Below are positions 1 to 7,770 of a DNA stretch of 37,548 nt, one piece after another (position 1 is the stretch's first letter; each line of letters begins with the position of its first letter). Below the pieces are notes generated by a model, which had not been told where the DNA came from, did no database searches, and saw nothing but the letters and a program-made list of their open reading frames with translations. Position numbers and translations under genes: made by a program. The stretch is from Bacteroidales bacterium UBA1680 (GTDB lineage: Bacteria > Bacteroidota > Bacteroidia > Bacteroidales > UBA932): positions 1-37,548 of the forward strand of contig DCKG01000012.1 of NCBI GenBank assembly GCA_002320605.1, read 5' to 3'.

Positions 1-157
1 TATTTGTCTTGTTGCAAATCCTCTTCGGAGATCCTCAATATAAATTACAAACTGCGCAATAGGCAGTTGTTAAGGATTGACTAATTAATATAAAACAATA
101 ACAATTTAATAAAATTTATGAATGCCTTGCATTATGCTGCCTAAGCACCAGAAACAC

Positions 158-188
158 TTTGTCAAAATTCAACAAATGATTAAATTTG
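158..188 (+). promoter_or_regulatory. Bacteroidales-type promoter for the GNAT-like gene
   Basis: TTTG at 158-161 is followed after 19 bases by TAAATTTG at 181-188. This matches the Bacteroidales primary-sigma pattern (TTTG near -33, TAnnTTTG near -7). Transcription would start near 195, giving a leader of about 35 bases before the ATG at 229. The rest of 1-228 is AT-rich and I see no gene in it. Confidence 0.55.
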
Positions 189-228
189 CAGTTCGATTGT
201 AATTAAGGAATATTTTTCAGCGAAACTG

Positions 229-1350
229 ATGTCGGAATACAAGGTAGTCGAAGTGCAAACAAAAAAGGAATTGATGGAGTTCATTAAATTCCCAGACAGG
301 CTGTATAAGGGCTGTCCGCAGTATGTCCCTGCTCTTCACTCGGATCAGGTTTTCTCGCTCACCAAGACATCCACCCTGTCTTATTGCAAGAGAAAGATGT
401 GGCTGGTAAAGGATGGAAAGAATGTCGTGGGACGAATCTGCGGAATGATCAATCCTCGCTACAACGAGCTGTACGATAAGAAGAGGGCAAGATTTGGCTG
501 GTTCGACCTCATCGATGACTTGGATGTGGCTAAGTTGCTGATTGGCACTGCTGAGGCTTGGGCGAAAGAAAACGGGATGACCGAGATTCATGGTCCTCTA
601 TATTACAATACCCTTGGCAAGCAGGGAATGCTTGTGGAAGGTTTCGAGAACATCCCACCATTCAATTGCCTTTACAACTATCCTTATTACAATGACTTGG
701 TGACTAAGCTTGGCTTCGTCAAAGAATGTGATTGGCTTCAGTACAAGCTGCCTGCGGATCAGGGGGTTCAGGACAAGATGAAGAGGATAGCGGGGCTGTT
801 GAAGCAGCGCTACAACTTGCATGAGGGTAAGCTCTCTAAGCTGAATAGAGACAAGAAGCTGGTGGATCATTTCTTCAAAGTTTACAACGAAAGTTTCGCT
901 GCGGCAGTGTACAACTTCATACCGTTTACTGACGAGGAGATAGAAGAGGAGAAGAATTCAGTGATGAAGTTCGTCTCTGACAAGATAAGTTCTATCGTGC
1001 TGGATGAGAACAATAACCTTGCGGCTTTCGGAATCGCTTTCCCATCTATGTCAAAGGCTTTGCAGAAGAGCAAAGGGCGACTTTTTCCATTTGGGTGGTT
1101 CCATCTTCTTCGGGCGATGCACGATTACGAGACACTGGACTTAATGCTCAATGGGGCTGTCCCTGGCTGGCAGAACAAAGGGATATCTTCTATATACCAT
1201 TGTTCCATGGCTCAAAAATATTTACGTGTGGGGGCCAAGTGGTCGATCACTAATCCCCAGATTGAGACGAACAGTGCCGTGAATGTGTGGCACGAGTATA
1301 GCAACGAAATTTACATGCGGCGCCGCTGCTATGTAAAGAATATTAAATAA
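229..1350 (+). CDS. GNAT-like acyltransferase family protein
   Basis: A soluble protein of 373 residues with no signal peptide or membrane segment. The C-terminal half (about 220-370) has the alternating strands and helices of a GNAT acyltransferase fold, including a stretch near 315 (GWQNKGISSIYH) where acyl-CoA-binding loops usually lie. The N-terminal half resembles a degenerate GNAT copy with a conserved-looking block around 120-150 (EIHGPLYYNTLGKQGMLVEG). Proteins of this length and layout are common in Bacteroidales and are usually left as hypothetical or N-acetyltransferase. The substrate is unknown. It lies 21 bases before prfA and probably shares its transcript. The assignment rests on overall pattern, so it is moderate. 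Confidence 0.5.
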   Translation: MSEYKVVEVQTKKELMEFIKFPDRLYKGCPQYVPALHSDQVFSLTKTSTLSYCKRKMWLVKDGKNVVGRICGMINPRYNELYDKKRARFGWFDLIDDLDVAKLLIGTAEAWAKENGMTEIHGPLYYNTLGKQGMLVEGFENIPPFNCLYNYPYYNDLVTKLGFVKECDWLQYKLPADQGVQDKMKRIAGLLKQRYNLHEGKLSKLNRDKKLVDHFFKVYNESFAAAVYNFIPFTDEEIEEEKNSVMKFVSDKISSIVLDENNNLAAFGIAFPSMSKALQKSKGRLFPFGWFHLLRAMHDYETLDLMLNGAVPGWQNKGISSIYHCSMAQKYLRVGAKWSITNPQIETNSAVNVWHEYSNEIYMRRRCYVKNIK

Positions 1351-1371
1351 ATAAAAGGAGCTACCATATCT

Positions 1372-2463
1372 ATGGCAGAAAATACATTAATAGAAAAAAT
1401 CCTGGGTTTACGGGATAAATATCTTTCACTTCAGAATCAGCTGTCCGACCCATCCGTTACGTCGGATATTAAGAAATTCGTCCAGCTCAACAAGGATTAT
1501 AAGGAGCTGGAGCCTATCGTGCAGGCAGGCTTAGATTATAAGAAACAAGTGGATGAGCTTAGTGAGGCAAAGAATATATTAGCGAACGAGAAGGATGAGG
1601 ATTTAAGGAATATGGCGAAAGAAGAGATCGCAGAGATCGAGCCAAAGCTTCCTGAGATGGAGGAGCAGATAAAGATACTGCTGCTTCCTGCCGACCCTGA
1701 CGACAGCAAGAATGCCATCGTCGAGATTCGTGGAGGCACTGGGGGTGATGAGGCTGCTATTTTTGCTGGCGATTTGTTCCGTATGTATTCCAAGTTTGCT
1801 GAGAGCCGTGGTTGGAAGCTGGAAGTGAATGACGAGAATCCTGGTACTGCAGGTGGATTCAAGAGCCTCGTCTTCAAGCTATCTTCTTCGACTGATGGGG
1901 TCTATGGCATCATGAAATATGAATCTGGGGTGCACCGCGTTCAGAGGGTGCCGCAGACTGAGACTCAGGGCCGAATTCAGACTTCTGCTGCTTCGGTGGC
2001 TGTTTTCCCTGAAGCAGGTGAGTTTGATGTGGATCTGAAGTGGGATGATATTCGTCTGGATTTGTTCTGCTCTTCGGGTCCTGGAGGGCAGGGGGTGAAT
2101 ACTACGTATTCGGCTGTTCGTCTGACGCATGTTCCTACTGGCTTGGTGGTGCAGTGCCAGGAGGAGCGATCGCAAATCAAGAATAAGGAGAGGGCTTTCG
2201 AGGAGCTGAGGTCTCGTTTGTATAATCTTGAGCATCAGAAATATCTTGACGAAATAGGGGCTAAGCGTAAAACCATGGTCTCTACTGGCGACCGTTCGGC
2301 TAAGATTCGCACTTACAATTATCCGCAGGGGCGTGTTACAGATCACCGCATTAACTGGTCCATGTACAACCTTCCGGCTTTCATGGATGGTGACATTCAG
2401 GAGTGCATCGATCAGCTCACTATCGCAGAGAACGCCGAGCGTCTCAAGGCCGCAGGAGAATAA
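1372..2463 (+). CDS. prfA: Peptide chain release factor 1
   Basis: This is class I release factor RF1, which reads UAA and UAG stop codons in the ribosomal A site and triggers peptide release. The 363 residues match the usual length. The GGQ catalytic motif is at 238-240 (SSGPGGQGVN). The stop-codon reading loop carries a PxT tripeptide (PQT, residues 194-196, in RVPQTETQGR), which distinguishes RF1 from RF2 with its SPF motif. The N-terminal region (about 1-110) is the coiled, acidic domain 1 of the family. A purine-rich aaaaggag about ten bases before the ATG is one of the few good Shine-Dalgarno sequences here. It follows the GNAT-like gene closely and precedes a structured GC-rich spacer. 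Confidence 0.97.
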   Translation: MAENTLIEKILGLRDKYLSLQNQLSDPSVTSDIKKFVQLNKDYKELEPIVQAGLDYKKQVDELSEAKNILANEKDEDLRNMAKEEIAEIEPKLPEMEEQIKILLLPADPDDSKNAIVEIRGGTGGDEAAIFAGDLFRMYSKFAESRGWKLEVNDENPGTAGGFKSLVFKLSSSTDGVYGIMKYESGVHRVQRVPQTETQGRIQTSAASVAVFPEAGEFDVDLKWDDIRLDLFCSSGPGGQGVNTTYSAVRLTHVPTGLVVQCQEERSQIKNKERAFEELRSRLYNLEHQKYLDEIGAKRKTMVSTGDRSAKIRTYNYPQGRVTDHRINWSMYNLPAFMDGDIQECIDQLTIAENAERLKAAGE

Positions 2464-2633
2464 AGTTCATGGGGGGCAGCGCCTCGTCAGCAGTCGCAGT
2501 CATGCGACCGGCGGAGGCCGGGTATTCGCGAGGCGAAAAGCCAAGCGAATACCCGAAGGCCGGGAGCCGCGGGGGATCGTAGGGGGCAGCGCCCCCTCAC
2601 AAGTGTACCAGAAAACCACTGATAAAACTGGAT
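2464..2633. repeat. GC-rich structured spacer with long hairpin and palindrome
   Basis: The 170 bases between prfA and the next gene are much richer in G+C than their surroundings. A perfect 10-bp inverted repeat, GGGTATTCGC (2520-2529) with GCGAATACCC (2545-2554), encloses a smaller GGC/GCC stem with a GAAAA loop. The outer arms can extend through GGCC at 2516-2519 and 2558-2561. A second palindrome, AGGGGGC/GCCCCCT with a 3-base loop, is at 2581-2597, and a related GGGGGGCAGCGCC occurs at 2471-2483. There is no T-tract, so it is not a typical intrinsic terminator. It could be a dispersed REP-like repeat or a structured RNA element. It is not a preQ1 riboswitch by any pattern I recognise. 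Confidence 0.55.
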
Positions 2634-3311
2634 ATGAAACAAAAATTTTCTACTTTATTTTTATTGATGGCAGTCCTTTTTACGGTCTGCCTCATAGCAT
2701 CAAACCTATTCGCGACAAAAGTGTTCGCGATCGGGAACATCTCGCTGCCAGGTGCAGTCATCATATTCCCAGTGTCTTACATATTGAATGATTGCTTCGC
2801 AGAGGTTTGGGGATATCGCAAGGCTCGTCTTGTCATATGGACCGCCTTCGCAATGAACTTTTTCGTGGTGGTCGTGGGGCAGATCGTTGTCTGGCTGCCT
2901 TCGGCTCCATTCTGGGACGGAGGGGCTCATTTCGACTATATGTTCAATATGGCTCCTAGAGTGACGTTTGCCTCACTACTTGCATTTCTTGCGGGCTCTA
3001 CCCTTAATGCCTTTGTCCTCAGCAAGATGAAGGTGGCTCAGAAGGGCCGCGGTTTCTCGTGGAGGGCAATCGTTTCATCTATTGCCGGGGAGTGCCTGGA
3101 TTCGCTGGTGTTCATGCCCATAGCCTTTTGGGGTACAGGGGTACGTCAACTGGCAGTCATGATGCTCTGCCAAGTTTCCTTCAAGGTCCTTTATGAAATT
3201 GTCATATTGCCGATCACTAATATCGTGGTTAAGAAACTCAAGGCAGTCGAGGGCGAGGATGCATTCGATGAGAACATCTCTTATAATCCTTTTAACATTA
3301 AAGACATATAA
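2634..3311 (+). CDS. yhhQ: Queuosine precursor transporter (YhhQ family)
   Basis: An inner-membrane protein of 225 residues with about six hydrophobic helices (roughly 8-30, 38-58, 65-90, 110-130, 145-170, 175-200). It belongs to the YhhQ/VUT family (COG1738), which imports queuosine precursors such as preQ0 and preQ1. The N-terminal segment with SNLFATKVF, the helix PVSYILNDCFAEVWGYRKAR and the GSTLNAF stretch are typical. It is followed after 9 bases by queF, which makes preQ1, so the pair supports queuosine supply for tRNA. The C-terminal tail (after 205) is cytoplasmic and acidic. The start has no clear Shine-Dalgarno, and the folded GC-rich spacer lies directly upstream. Confidence 0.9.
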   Translation: MKQKFSTLFLLMAVLFTVCLIASNLFATKVFAIGNISLPGAVIIFPVSYILNDCFAEVWGYRKARLVIWTAFAMNFFVVVVGQIVVWLPSAPFWDGGAHFDYMFNMAPRVTFASLLAFLAGSTLNAFVLSKMKVAQKGRGFSWRAIVSSIAGECLDSLVFMPIAFWGTGVRQLAVMMLCQVSFKVLYEIVILPITNIVVKKLKAVEGEDAFDENISYNPFNIKDI

Positions 3312-3320
3312 TATATTATT

Positions 3321-3776
3321 ATGGATAGGACTAATGAAGGCTTGAAGGAGCTGGGTCACAAGACTGAATATAAAATGGATTATGCTCCCGAGGTTCTCGA
3401 GACTTTCGAGAACAGGCACAAAGGAAATGACTATTGGGTTAGGTTCAACTGCCCAGAGTTCACGTCTCTCTGCCCGATTACCGGGCAGCCGGATTTCGCC
3501 GAAATACGAATCAGTTATATTCCTGATGTCAGAATGGTGGAAAGCAAGAGCTTGAAACTTTATCTGTTCAGTTTCCGCAATCACGGCGATTTCCATGAGG
3601 ACTGCGTCAACACTATCATGAAGGATCTCGTCAAGCTGATGGATCCTAAATATATTGAAGTGACAGGCTTCTTCACCCCTCGCGGTGGCATATCCATATA
3701 CCCTTATGCCAATTACGGACGCCCAGGCACTAAGTATGAGGCGCTTGCCCATAAGCGCTTCGAGTCGCATGAATAG
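3321..3776 (+). CDS. queF: NADPH-dependent 7-cyano-7-deazaguanine reductase QueF
   Basis: A 151-residue, short-form (single-domain) QueF of the tunnelling fold. It reduces the nitrile of preQ0 to the amine of preQ1 with NADPH in the queuosine tRNA-modification pathway. The nucleophile Cys51 lies in FTSLCPITGQPD, with the proton donor Asp58 in the same block. The QueF motif E-S-K-S-L-K is at 74-79, and His92-Glu93 (FHED) complete the substrate pocket. The C-terminal GISIYPYANYG segment is also typical. It sits 9 bases behind the precursor transporter, so both probably come from one message. Confidence 0.95.
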   Translation: MDRTNEGLKELGHKTEYKMDYAPEVLETFENRHKGNDYWVRFNCPEFTSLCPITGQPDFAEIRISYIPDVRMVESKSLKLYLFSFRNHGDFHEDCVNTIMKDLVKLMDPKYIEVTGFFTPRGGISIYPYANYGRPGTKYEALAHKRFESHE

Positions 3777-3802
3777 GTCATCCGGACATCGCATATTCAT
3801 GT

Positions 3803-3819
3803 CATGCCATTTTGGCATG
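3803..3819. promoter_or_regulatory. Inverted repeat upstream of dnaK
   Basis: CATGCCA (3803-3809) and TGGCATG (3813-3819) form a perfect 7-bp inverted repeat with a TTT centre. It lies about 100 bases before the dnaK start and just upstream of a possible promoter, so it could be an operator. It is not the CIRCE element. No T-tract follows, so a terminator for queF is less likely. Confidence 0.35.
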
Positions 3820-3829
3820 TTCGTATAAA

Positions 3830-3844
3830 TGGCACAACATTCGT
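3830..3844 (+). promoter_or_regulatory. Possible sigma-54-like promoter of dnaK
   Basis: TGGCAC at 3830-3835 matches the -24 element of sigma-54 promoters. At the proper distance (GG, ten bases, then the -12 pair) the sequence reads GT at 3843-3844 instead of GC, so the -12 element is imperfect. Transcription would begin near 3855. I see no TAnnTTTG box in this gap. This is a tentative assignment. Confidence 0.3.
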
Positions 3845-3919
3845 TATTATCTCCAGCGTTGCGTCTGAAAATCAGGCACGGCAAAATATTCAAAAGCAAA
3901 TAATAGGAGATAAATTAAT

Positions 3920-5806
3920 ATGGGGAAAATCATTGGAATTGACCTTGGAACCACAAATTCGTGCGTTGCGGTCATGGAAGGCAATCAGCCAACCGTCATA
4001 ATTAACAACGAAGGCGAGAGAACTACTCCGTCAGTCGTTGCATTCACAGATGGGGGAGAGAGAAAGATTGGCAATCCTGCAAAACGTCAGGCAATCACCA
4101 ATCCTAAGAACACCGTATTCTCGATCAAAAGATTCATGGGCGAGACTTACGACCAGGTTCAGAAGGAAATCTCCAGGGTGCCTTACGAGGTAGTGAGAGG
4201 CGACAACAATACCCCTCGCGTAAAGATAAACGACAAGCTCTATTCTCCGCAGGAGATTTCGGCAATGATTCTTCAGAAAATGAAGAAGACCGCCGAGGAT
4301 TATCTGCGCCAGCCGGTTACGGAGGCCGTCATCACGGTTCCTGCGTACTTCTCTGACTCACAGCGTCAGGCTACCAAGGAGGCCGGCAAGATCGCGGGCT
4401 TGGATGTCAAGAGAATCATCAACGAGCCTACTGCCGCAGCATTGGCTTATGGTCTTGACAAAAAGAACAAGGATATGAAAGTCGCTGTGTACGACCTCGG
4501 CGGTGGTACCTTCGATATTTCCATACTTGAACTAGGTGGTGGCGTGTTCGAAGTTAAATCCACCAACGGCGATACTCACCTGGGAGGTGATGATTTCGAT
4601 CAGGTGATCATCGACTGGCTTGCCGGCGAGTTCGCAAAGGACAATGGCGGAGTGGATCTTAAGAAGGATCCAATGGCATTGCAGAGGCTTAAGGAAGCTG
4701 CCGAGAAAGCAAAGATTGAGCTTTCCAACCAGACATCTTCGGAGATCAACCTGCCTTACATCATGCCGGTTGACGGAGTTCCGAAGCACCTTGTGAAGAC
4801 TCTTACCAGGGCCAAATTCGAGGAACTTTGCGATAACCTGTTCCAGAAGACGGTTGAACCTTGCCGTCAGGCTCTCAAAGATGCAGGCATGCAGCCTTCC
4901 GACATCGATGAAGTCCTGCTCGTAGGTGGCTCTACGCGTATCCCTAAGATTCAGGAAATCGTGAAGAGCTTTTTCGGCAAAGAGCCAAATAGGAGCGTTA
5001 ACCCGGACGAGGTCGTTGCCATCGGCGCATCAATCCAGGGTGGCGTGCTGGCAGGCGACGTGAAGGACGTGCTTCTGCTGGATGTTACTCCCCTGTCTCT
5101 TGGAATTGAGACTTTGGGAGGCGTGATGACTAAGCTCATCGAGTCCAATACCACGATTCCTACCAGGAAGTCTCAGGTGTTCTCCACTGCGGCTGATAAT
5201 CAGCCTTCTGTTGAAATCCACGTGCTTCAGGGCGAGCGTCCTATGGCAAAGGATAATAAGGAATTGGGAATATTCCATCTCGATGGAATCGCTCCTGCAC
5301 CTAGGGGAGTGCCTCAAATCGAGGTTACCTTCGACATCGATGCCAACGGAATCCTGAACGTATCCGCAAAGGATAAGGCTACTGGCAAGGAGCAGAACAT
5401 CAGGATCGAGGCTTCTTCGGGATTGTCCGAGCAAGAAATACAGAAGATGCGTGACGAGGCTAAGGCTAACGAGGCTGCCGATAAGGAGGCTAAGGAGAAG
5501 GCCGACAAGATCAACAACGCTGATTCTCTCTGCTTCCAGGCCGAGAAATTCCTGAAAGAGAACGGGGACAAGGTTCCAGCTGATGTCAAGTCCGAGGTTG
5601 AGTCTGACATCACTTCTTTGAAGGAAGCCATCAAGAATCAGAACCTATCAGACATCGACAAGTACTCCGCTGACCTTAGCAAGGCCTTCGAGAAGATGTA
5701 CCAGGCCGGACAGAGCGCCCAGCAGGGGCCGCAAGGTCCACAAGGTCCTCAGGCAGGTCCTCAGGGTCCTCAGAATGGTCCGGACCAAGGTCCAGATGAG
5801 CAATAA
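3920..5806 (+). CDS. dnaK: Chaperone protein DnaK (Hsp70) with Gly-Pro-Gln-rich tail
   Basis: This is the cytosolic Hsp70 chaperone, 628 residues. The ATPase domain starts with GIDLGTTNSCVAVMEG (residues 5-20), has the phosphate loop VYDLGGGTFDISIL and ends near 380. The interdomain linker DVLLLDVTPLSLGIE precedes the substrate-binding beta domain, and a helical lid runs from about 500 to 598. The last 29 residues (about 600-628) are unusual: repeated GPQ/AGPQ units ending in GPDEQ, a collagen-like low-complexity tail. A GGAG lies 11 bases before the ATG. It is monocistronic between an upstream regulatory gap and a strong terminator, with no grpE or dnaJ next to it. Confidence 0.98.
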   Translation: MGKIIGIDLGTTNSCVAVMEGNQPTVIINNEGERTTPSVVAFTDGGERKIGNPAKRQAITNPKNTVFSIKRFMGETYDQVQKEISRVPYEVVRGDNNTPRVKINDKLYSPQEISAMILQKMKKTAEDYLRQPVTEAVITVPAYFSDSQRQATKEAGKIAGLDVKRIINEPTAAALAYGLDKKNKDMKVAVYDLGGGTFDISILELGGGVFEVKSTNGDTHLGGDDFDQVIIDWLAGEFAKDNGGVDLKKDPMALQRLKEAAEKAKIELSNQTSSEINLPYIMPVDGVPKHLVKTLTRAKFEELCDNLFQKTVEPCRQALKDAGMQPSDIDEVLLVGGSTRIPKIQEIVKSFFGKEPNRSVNPDEVVAIGASIQGGVLAGDVKDVLLLDVTPLSLGIETLGGVMTKLIESNTTIPTRKSQVFSTAADNQPSVEIHVLQGERPMAKDNKELGIFHLDGIAPAPRGVPQIEVTFDIDANGILNVSAKDKATGKEQNIRIEASSGLSEQEIQKMRDEAKANEAADKEAKEKADKINNADSLCFQAEKFLKENGDKVPADVKSEVESDITSLKEAIKNQNLSDIDKYSADLSKAFEKMYQAGQSAQQGPQGPQGPQAGPQGPQNGPDQGPDEQ

Positions 5807-5825
5807 AGCATACGCATAATGTTAG

Positions 5826-5860
5826 TGGGCTGCGCCATCGCAAATGGCACAGCCCATTTT
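5826..5860 (+). terminator. Intrinsic terminator after dnaK
   Basis: TGGGCTGCGCCAT (5826-5838) pairs with ATGGCACAGCCCA (5844-5856), a 13-base stem with one mismatch and a 5-base loop, followed by TTTT. It begins 20 bases after the dnaK stop codon and is a strong Rho-independent terminator. Confidence 0.85.
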
Positions 5861-5966
5861 AGGTTTACGTCCAATAGTCTCACCCTTGCGTTTTCCCTGT
5901 CGCAAAGCCTCCATGCAAATCACTCGGGAGGATAAATGCCCCTGGGGCATCTGGATTGGAGTTGCA

Positions 5967-6630
5967 CTGACTTTTGGCTGGCAATTGAGGCTGGCTAAAG
6001 TCGGTCATCCACCACTACATCGCCATGCACGCCATATCCACTCCCGAGTGAGTTGCAAGGGGACAAGGTGGGGAAAGATTATCTTCTACAGAATCTCTAT
6101 CGCTATAAGCGCACAAGCCTCAGCAACGGCCAGCCCCACAGCACGCTGGAGAAGACACACTTCATTGCGGAGAAGATATACCGAATCTATTACGTGAACC
6201 CCTACGACAAAAAGACCCAATCGGCTATCCTTCATGCGAAAGAGGAGCCAGAAGTAACCGAATCCCTCAATATCATCTCAGCAAACTGCTCAAATGGATA
6301 TCCCATTGCTGAAAACAGGACAAATAGTCCCTCCCTGCTAGTCTTCCTATATGTGCATCCGGAATTTACTTTATAACAACGATAAAATCCGAGAGGAAAT
6401 CTAAAAATAGAGATATTTTACTCCTTCTCTGGCTCAGTTTTGGAGAACTTCATTGCATCAGTCTTTGTCTTCTCGGCTATCTCGATATCGGGTTTCATGG
6501 CCTGGCAGTTCTTGGTTTCGTTCATCGGTGCTGTACCGTCCCACGAAGGTCCTCGGCGATGGAGTCGAAGTGTCTCTGAATGGCGTGCGTTGAGGTTAGT
6601 CTGACTTTACGCTGCCAGTCGAGGCTGGGC
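5967..6630. repeat. Diverged direct repeat pair bounding the decayed region
   Basis: The stretch at 5967-5996 (CTGACTTTTGGCTGGCAATT, then GAGGCTGGCT) recurs at 6601-6630 (CTGACTTTACGCTGCCAGTC, then GAGGCTGGGC). About 23 of the first 28 bases agree. The copies are 634 bases apart in the same orientation and enclose most of the non-coding stretch. They could be remnants of a duplication or of the ends of an inserted segment. Confidence 0.4.
6053..6376 (+). pseudogene. Possible gene remnant, unknown family
   Basis: An open frame of 107 codons starting at a TTG. Residues 7-70 (including GKDYLLQNLYRYKRTSL and FIAEKIYRIYYVNPYDKK) look like genuine protein with basic and aromatic residues. The tail from about residue 75 looks like non-coding sequence. 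The frame upstream of 6053 contains no start and no continuation I can recognise. I do not recognise a family; a 3' piece of a broken gene is the simplest reading. It may also be chance. Confidence 0.22.
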
Positions 6631-6687
6631 TGGGAATTGCATGTGAATTATTAAATTTGAAATCAGAAACAAAAATGCGAATTGCCC

Positions 6688-7281
6688 ATGGGCTATCTCC
6701 TGCCACTACTGCCTGCGCTTCTCACGCAGGTCCTGCTTGTCGGATTCACGCCTGGACCCGCGAATATCTTTGCATTGTCTGTCTCCATCCGCTACGGACG
6801 GAAGGCTGCTATGAGGGTATGGTATGGCATGCTGACGGGCTTCACCATTGCGGCAGTCATAGCGGTGGCCATGGCGCACGTCCTGGGATCCATGCTGGGC
6901 AGTTATGTCGCTTACATTAAATATCTCGGGGCTGCCTACATCCTGTATCTTGCTTACATGACGCTCCGAAGCACCGGAATCCGGGATGAAGAAGACCAGG
7001 CATGCACTTTCGTCTCCGGGATGATAGTTCAGCTGACGAATGTCAAGATGATCGTGTTCGGCTTGATGTCATTCAATATGTTCGTGCTGCCATACAGCAA
7101 CAGATTCTCTGACCTTCTGGTGCTGGTTCTTTTCCTTGAGATCGCCGGCCCTGGAGCTAATTTAGCCTGGCTGCTGGCAGGTGGTTTTCTGAGCAGGTTC
7201 TTCAAGGATTACCGGAGGCAGACCAGCATTGTAATGGCTGTGCTAATGGTTCTCTGCGCAATCTGGATAGCCTTTTTCTGA
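6688..7281 (+). CDS. LysE/RhtB-type amino acid exporter family protein
   Basis: An integral membrane protein of 197 residues with about six hydrophobic helices. The start carries the LysE-superfamily signature in helix 1 and the loop after it: FTPGPANIFALSVSIRYGRKAA, followed by a Gly-containing second helix. Members export amino acids or similar small molecules across the inner membrane, and the substrate here is unknown. I prefer the ATG at 6688; a TTG at 6682 is in the same frame and would add two residues. No Shine-Dalgarno is seen. The length is close to the usual 195-210. It stands alone behind the decayed region. Confidence 0.75.
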   Translation: MGYLLPLLPALLTQVLLVGFTPGPANIFALSVSIRYGRKAAMRVWYGMLTGFTIAAVIAVAMAHVLGSMLGSYVAYIKYLGAAYILYLAYMTLRSTGIRDEEDQACTFVSGMIVQLTNVKMIVFGLMSFNMFVLPYSNRFSDLLVLVLFLEIAGPGANLAWLLAGGFLSRFFKDYRRQTSIVMAVLMVLCAIWIAFF

Positions 7282-7448
7282 TAGGCGTGAACTGTCCTGC
7301 AAGCCGGAGAATTCAGTGCACTAAGAAGTCTTGTTTTATCAGTGAGTACATTAGTTTAGCTCTTCAGCTCCAACTGACGTGCTTTTTTGTATCAGAGAGG
7401 AAACAGAACAGGAATGGTAAGTCTTTATCTTTGAGATTAATTTATTTT

Positions 7449-7480
7449 TTTGGAGGTATCGAAAATAGTACCTACATTTG
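7449..7480 (+). promoter_or_regulatory. Bacteroidales-type promoter for the DUF4160/DUF2442 pair
   Basis: TTTG at 7449-7452, a 20-base spacer and TACATTTG at 7473-7480 fit the phylum's promoter pattern. The start point would be near 7487, about 20 bases before the ATG at 7507. A second TATCTTTG box at 7426-7433 has no good partner upstream. The remainder of 7282-7448 shows no gene. Confidence 0.5.
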
Positions 7481-7506
7481 TCTCAACGACGTAAGATTGA
7501 TTGACT

Positions 7507-7770
7507 ATGCCAGAATTATTCAGACAATACGGATTTGTATTTTTGTTTTTCTCTCATGAACACAAACCTATCCATGTCCATGTCAGAGGTCATAATGGAG
7601 ATGCAAAATATGTCTGGGACGGTGATGGCTTTTCACTTGAGATCTCACATGGGATCAAGGCTAATGATCTGAAACGTATTGAAAGAACAATCCACGAGAA
7701 TTCAGATATAATCCTTAACAGATGGTACGAAATTTTTGGCGATACAGATAACGAAGACGACAATGAATAA
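7507..7770 (+). CDS. DUF4160 domain protein, possible toxin-like partner
   Basis: A small protein of 87 residues. The start MPELFRQYGFVFLFFSHEHKP followed by IHVHVRGHNGDAKY is the DUF4160 hallmark: a short beta-rich fold with a conserved H-x-P-x-H-x-H-V segment. The C-terminus is acidic (GDTDNEDDNE). The gene overlaps the next one by 8 bases, which implies translational coupling. DUF4160 genes often sit next to DUF2442 genes, and such pairs are suspected, though to my knowledge not firmly shown, to be toxin-antitoxin modules. I use the ATG at 7507; a TTG two codons earlier is possible. The biochemical activity is unknown. Confidence 0.75.
   Translation: MPELFRQYGFVFLFFSHEHKPIHVHVRGHNGDAKYVWDGDGFSLEISHGIKANDLKRIERTIHENSDIILNRWYEIFGDTDNEDDNE

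Larger units (their letters stand above)
5861..6687. other. Region without a convincing intact gene
   Basis: About 830 bases between the dnaK terminator and the LysE-like gene hold no recognisable complete gene. On the plus strand an open frame at 6053-6376 has codon use like real genes but no family match. On the minus strand a 35-codon frame (6525 down to 6418) also reads plausibly. A diverged direct repeat joins 5967-5996 with 6601-6630. Together these look like decayed coding or mobile DNA. Confidence 0.45.

Noticed and set aside
2464..2633. preQ1 riboswitch before the queuosine transporter
   Set aside because: The short pseudoknot consensus of preQ1-I and the known features of the other preQ1 classes are not present; the folded region is GC-rich and palindromic instead.
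3075..3899. Minus-strand open frame of 274 codons across queF
   Set aside because: It is antisense to yhhQ and queF, which are both clear family members; the translation resembles no protein.
3777..3919. CIRCE heat-shock operator before dnaK
   Set aside because: The TTAGCACTC-N9-GAGTGCTAA element is absent; the inverted repeat there is different.
5844..6197. Plus-strand open frame just after dnaK
   Set aside because: It begins inside the terminator hairpin and has a composition unlike a protein.
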